From assembly GCA_017383785.1 (NCBI GenBank), contig JAFNVD010000117.1, forward strand, positions 1 through 31,356: 31,356 nucleotides of DNA, in the 5' to 3' direction. Made by a program: the position numbers and the translations under genes. Positions 30,048-31,356 of the stretch are shown in pieces. Numbering within the stretch: the first letter of the stretch is position 1; every line of letters begins with the position of its first letter. Source of the stretch: Peptococcaceae bacterium. GTDB lineage: Bacteria; Bacillota; Peptococcia; Peptococcales; Peptococcaceae. Below the pieces are notes generated by a model that was not told the DNA's origin, ran no database searches, and saw only the letters and a list, made by a program, of their open reading frames with translations.

Positions 30048-31356
30048 GTGTTGCAGGATCGAGAGCGCAGTCAGGTGGAAAAGCTTACCGGCATGTATAC
30101 GGTAGCGGTGATGCTTGTGATTGGTATTTTGCTTGCCAAGCTTGGCTGGATGCAGCTGGTGGAAAATGAATATTACGCATCCCGTGCAGATGCACAGCGG
30201 AGTCGTTTGCTGACCATTACTGCAGCACGTGGTGACATTTCCACCAGCGATGGTGTGGTGTTGGTAACCGATCACTCCAGCTATCAGGTAACCATAGATT
30301 ATCTGGCTGTTAGAGAAAACGGAAAATATAAAGAAGATGTCATCAGTCGTTTGTCTGAACTTTTGGGTGATGAACAAATGACACCGGAAAAAATTATCGA
30401 AATTTGTGATGCCAATCGAGGATATTTGTATAAACCGATTGTCATCAAAAAAAACTTGGATATTGCAGCGGTAAGTCGTATTGAAGCGCATCGTGACGTA
30501 CTTCCGGGAGTAAATATTGAGTCGGTACCGGACCGTACTTATATGCATGGCACATTGGCAAGTCATGTACTTGGTTATATCGGGTTGGTAAACCAGGATG
30601 AGTTGGATGCACAGACAGATGCTCAAAATGCCGGTGATGAAAATGCCACCAACTATAAAATGGGGGATTATGTAGGCAAAGTAGGCGTAGAAAAGCAATA
30701 TGATGCGTATTTACGCGGTGTGAATGGATATCGTGAGGTAGAAGTAAATGCTGCCGGGCGTCCTGTAGCAGATGTGCAAACCGTAGACCCTAAAAATGGA
30801 GAAAGCCTGGTGCTGACCATTGATTATGATTTACAGTTGGCATTAGAAACTGCCATGGACGATACAATCAAACGATTACAGTCTCAGGCCAGATCGGACA
30901 AGGCCGGTGCCGGGGCTGCGGTTTTATTGGATGTAAATACCGGGAAAGTATTGGCCATGGTAAGCCGTCCGGATGACAATATTACGCAGCAAAACAGAGC
31001 TATTCAAGGTCGTTATCTGCCGGGTTCTACTTTTAAACCGGTAACCGCGGTGGCGGCGCTGGAAAGCGGTGTCATCACCGATACAGAGAAAATTTTCAAC
31101 CCGGGTCGTTACTGGGAAAAACCATATATCAAGACAACAGCTCCAATTGGTTATTACAACTTGTACAATGGTATGGCGTTGTCTGATAACGTATACTTTC
31201 AGGAATTAGGTAATCGTGCCGGCATCGACAATATCGCCAAATATGGTGAGATGCTTGGGTTGGATGGCTCTACCGGCATAGACCTTGCATATGAAAGCAG
31301 CGGTACAAGAGCGACGGAAGGTCTCCCAACTCCGGAAAAACGCGATATGTATCAGC
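30048..31356 (+). CDS. mrdA: Penicillin-binding protein 2, elongation transpeptidase (3' end missing)
   Basis: Class B PBP that cross-links lateral peptidoglycan with MreBCD and RodA. About 436 residues are visible. A membrane helix (about 16-35) is followed by the dimerisation/pedestal domain with AARGDISTSDG, SVPDRTYMHGTLASHVLGYIG and KVGVEKQYDAYLRGVNG. The transpeptidase domain follows, with the active-site serine tetrad STFK in GRYLPGSTFKPVTAVAALE and the SxN motif SDN in MALSDNVYFQELG. The KTG box would lie past the edge. Start: GTG 30048 or TTG 30051, both after AAAGGAG (30036-30042); I list the GTG. It is coupled to mreBCD. Confidence 0.95.
   Translation, partial: MLQDRERSQVEKLTGMYTVAVMLVIGILLAKLGWMQLVENEYYASRADAQRSRLLTITAARGDISTSDGVVLVTDHSSYQVTIDYLAVRENGKYKEDVISRLSELLGDEQMTPEKIIEICDANRGYLYKPIVIKKNLDIAAVSRIEAHRDVLPGVNIESVPDRTYMHGTLASHVLGYIGLVNQDELDAQTDAQNAGDENATNYKMGDYVGKVGVEKQYDAYLRGVNGYREVEVNAAGRPVADVQTVDPKNGESLVLTIDYDLQLALETAMDDTIKRLQSQARSDKAGAGAAVLLDVNTGKVLAMVSRPDDNITQQNRAIQGRYLPGSTFKPVTAVAALESGVITDTEKIFNPGRYWEKPYIKTTAPIGYYNLYNGMALSDNVYFQELGNRAGIDNIAKYGEMLGLDGSTGIDLAYESSGTRATEGLPTPEKRDMYQ

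Noticed and set aside
1..31356. Mobile elements, CRISPR arrays, tRNA or 5S/16S/23S genes
   Set aside because: No transposase, integrase, regularly spaced repeats, clover-leaf sequence or conserved ribosomal RNA core was seen on either strand.

Overview
The window comes from a low-to-moderate GC Firmicute that makes endospores or descends from one that did. Three hallmark sporulation genes are present: spoIVB (cut by the left edge), sigG and spoIVA. A SPOR-domain gene also sits where spoIIB sits in Bacillus. An anaerobe is suggested by the [FeFe] hydrogenase, Rex and a 4Fe-4S-dependent endonuclease III. The mix (UPF0182 protein, exported hydrogenase, folC-SPOR-rex-maf-radC-mreBCD-mrdA order) makes me favour a Negativicutes-type or clostridial lineage. 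That placement is inference; no 16S gene or outer-membrane gene is in the window.

Layout. 1-5.5 kb: spoIVB (-), a DUF4261 protein, a phosphoribosyltransferase-like protein (-), then cca overlapping a TrmH-type rRNA methyltransferase, and two small orphan genes. 5.6-6.8 kb: a nitroreductase and a CadC-type ArsR metal sensor, each with its own promoter. 6.87-10.8 kb: a three-gene operon for a membrane-bound, Tat-exported [FeFe] hydrogenase (catalytic subunit, four-cluster ferredoxin subunit, NrfD/HybB quinone-site subunit). It has a long structured leader and a strong terminator. 10.8-14.6 kb, minus strand: sigG behind a textbook sigma-F promoter, and a large UPF0182 membrane protein. 14.7-17.1 kb: a peptidoglycan-binding/BsuPI protein followed by spoIVA. 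17.2-20.1 kb: glyoxalase-type VOC protein, the RNase P RNA gene, a YibE/F membrane protein and nth. 20.1-20.6 kb: a candidate hairpin RNA and a small protein with a sigma-E-like -10. 20.7-24.4 kb: thrC, hslO, folC. 24.5-31.4 kb: SPOR protein, rex, maf, radC, mreB, mreC, mreD and the start of mrdA (PBP2).

How the genes work together. The hydrogenase subunits should form one complex that exchanges electrons between H2 outside the membrane and the quinone pool. Rex, a sensor of the NADH/NAD+ ratio, lies in the window, but no full Rex site is visible at the hydrogenase promoter. SigG (forespore), SpoIVB (forespore signal to the mother cell) and SpoIVA (coat basement layer) act at successive stages of sporulation. 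The mre/mrd block builds the lateral wall. No mobile element, CRISPR array, tRNA or 5S/16S/23S gene was seen. The clearest candidates for new biology are the exported [FeFe] hydrogenase with its leader RNA, and the small set of unassigned genes near sporulation-type promoters.
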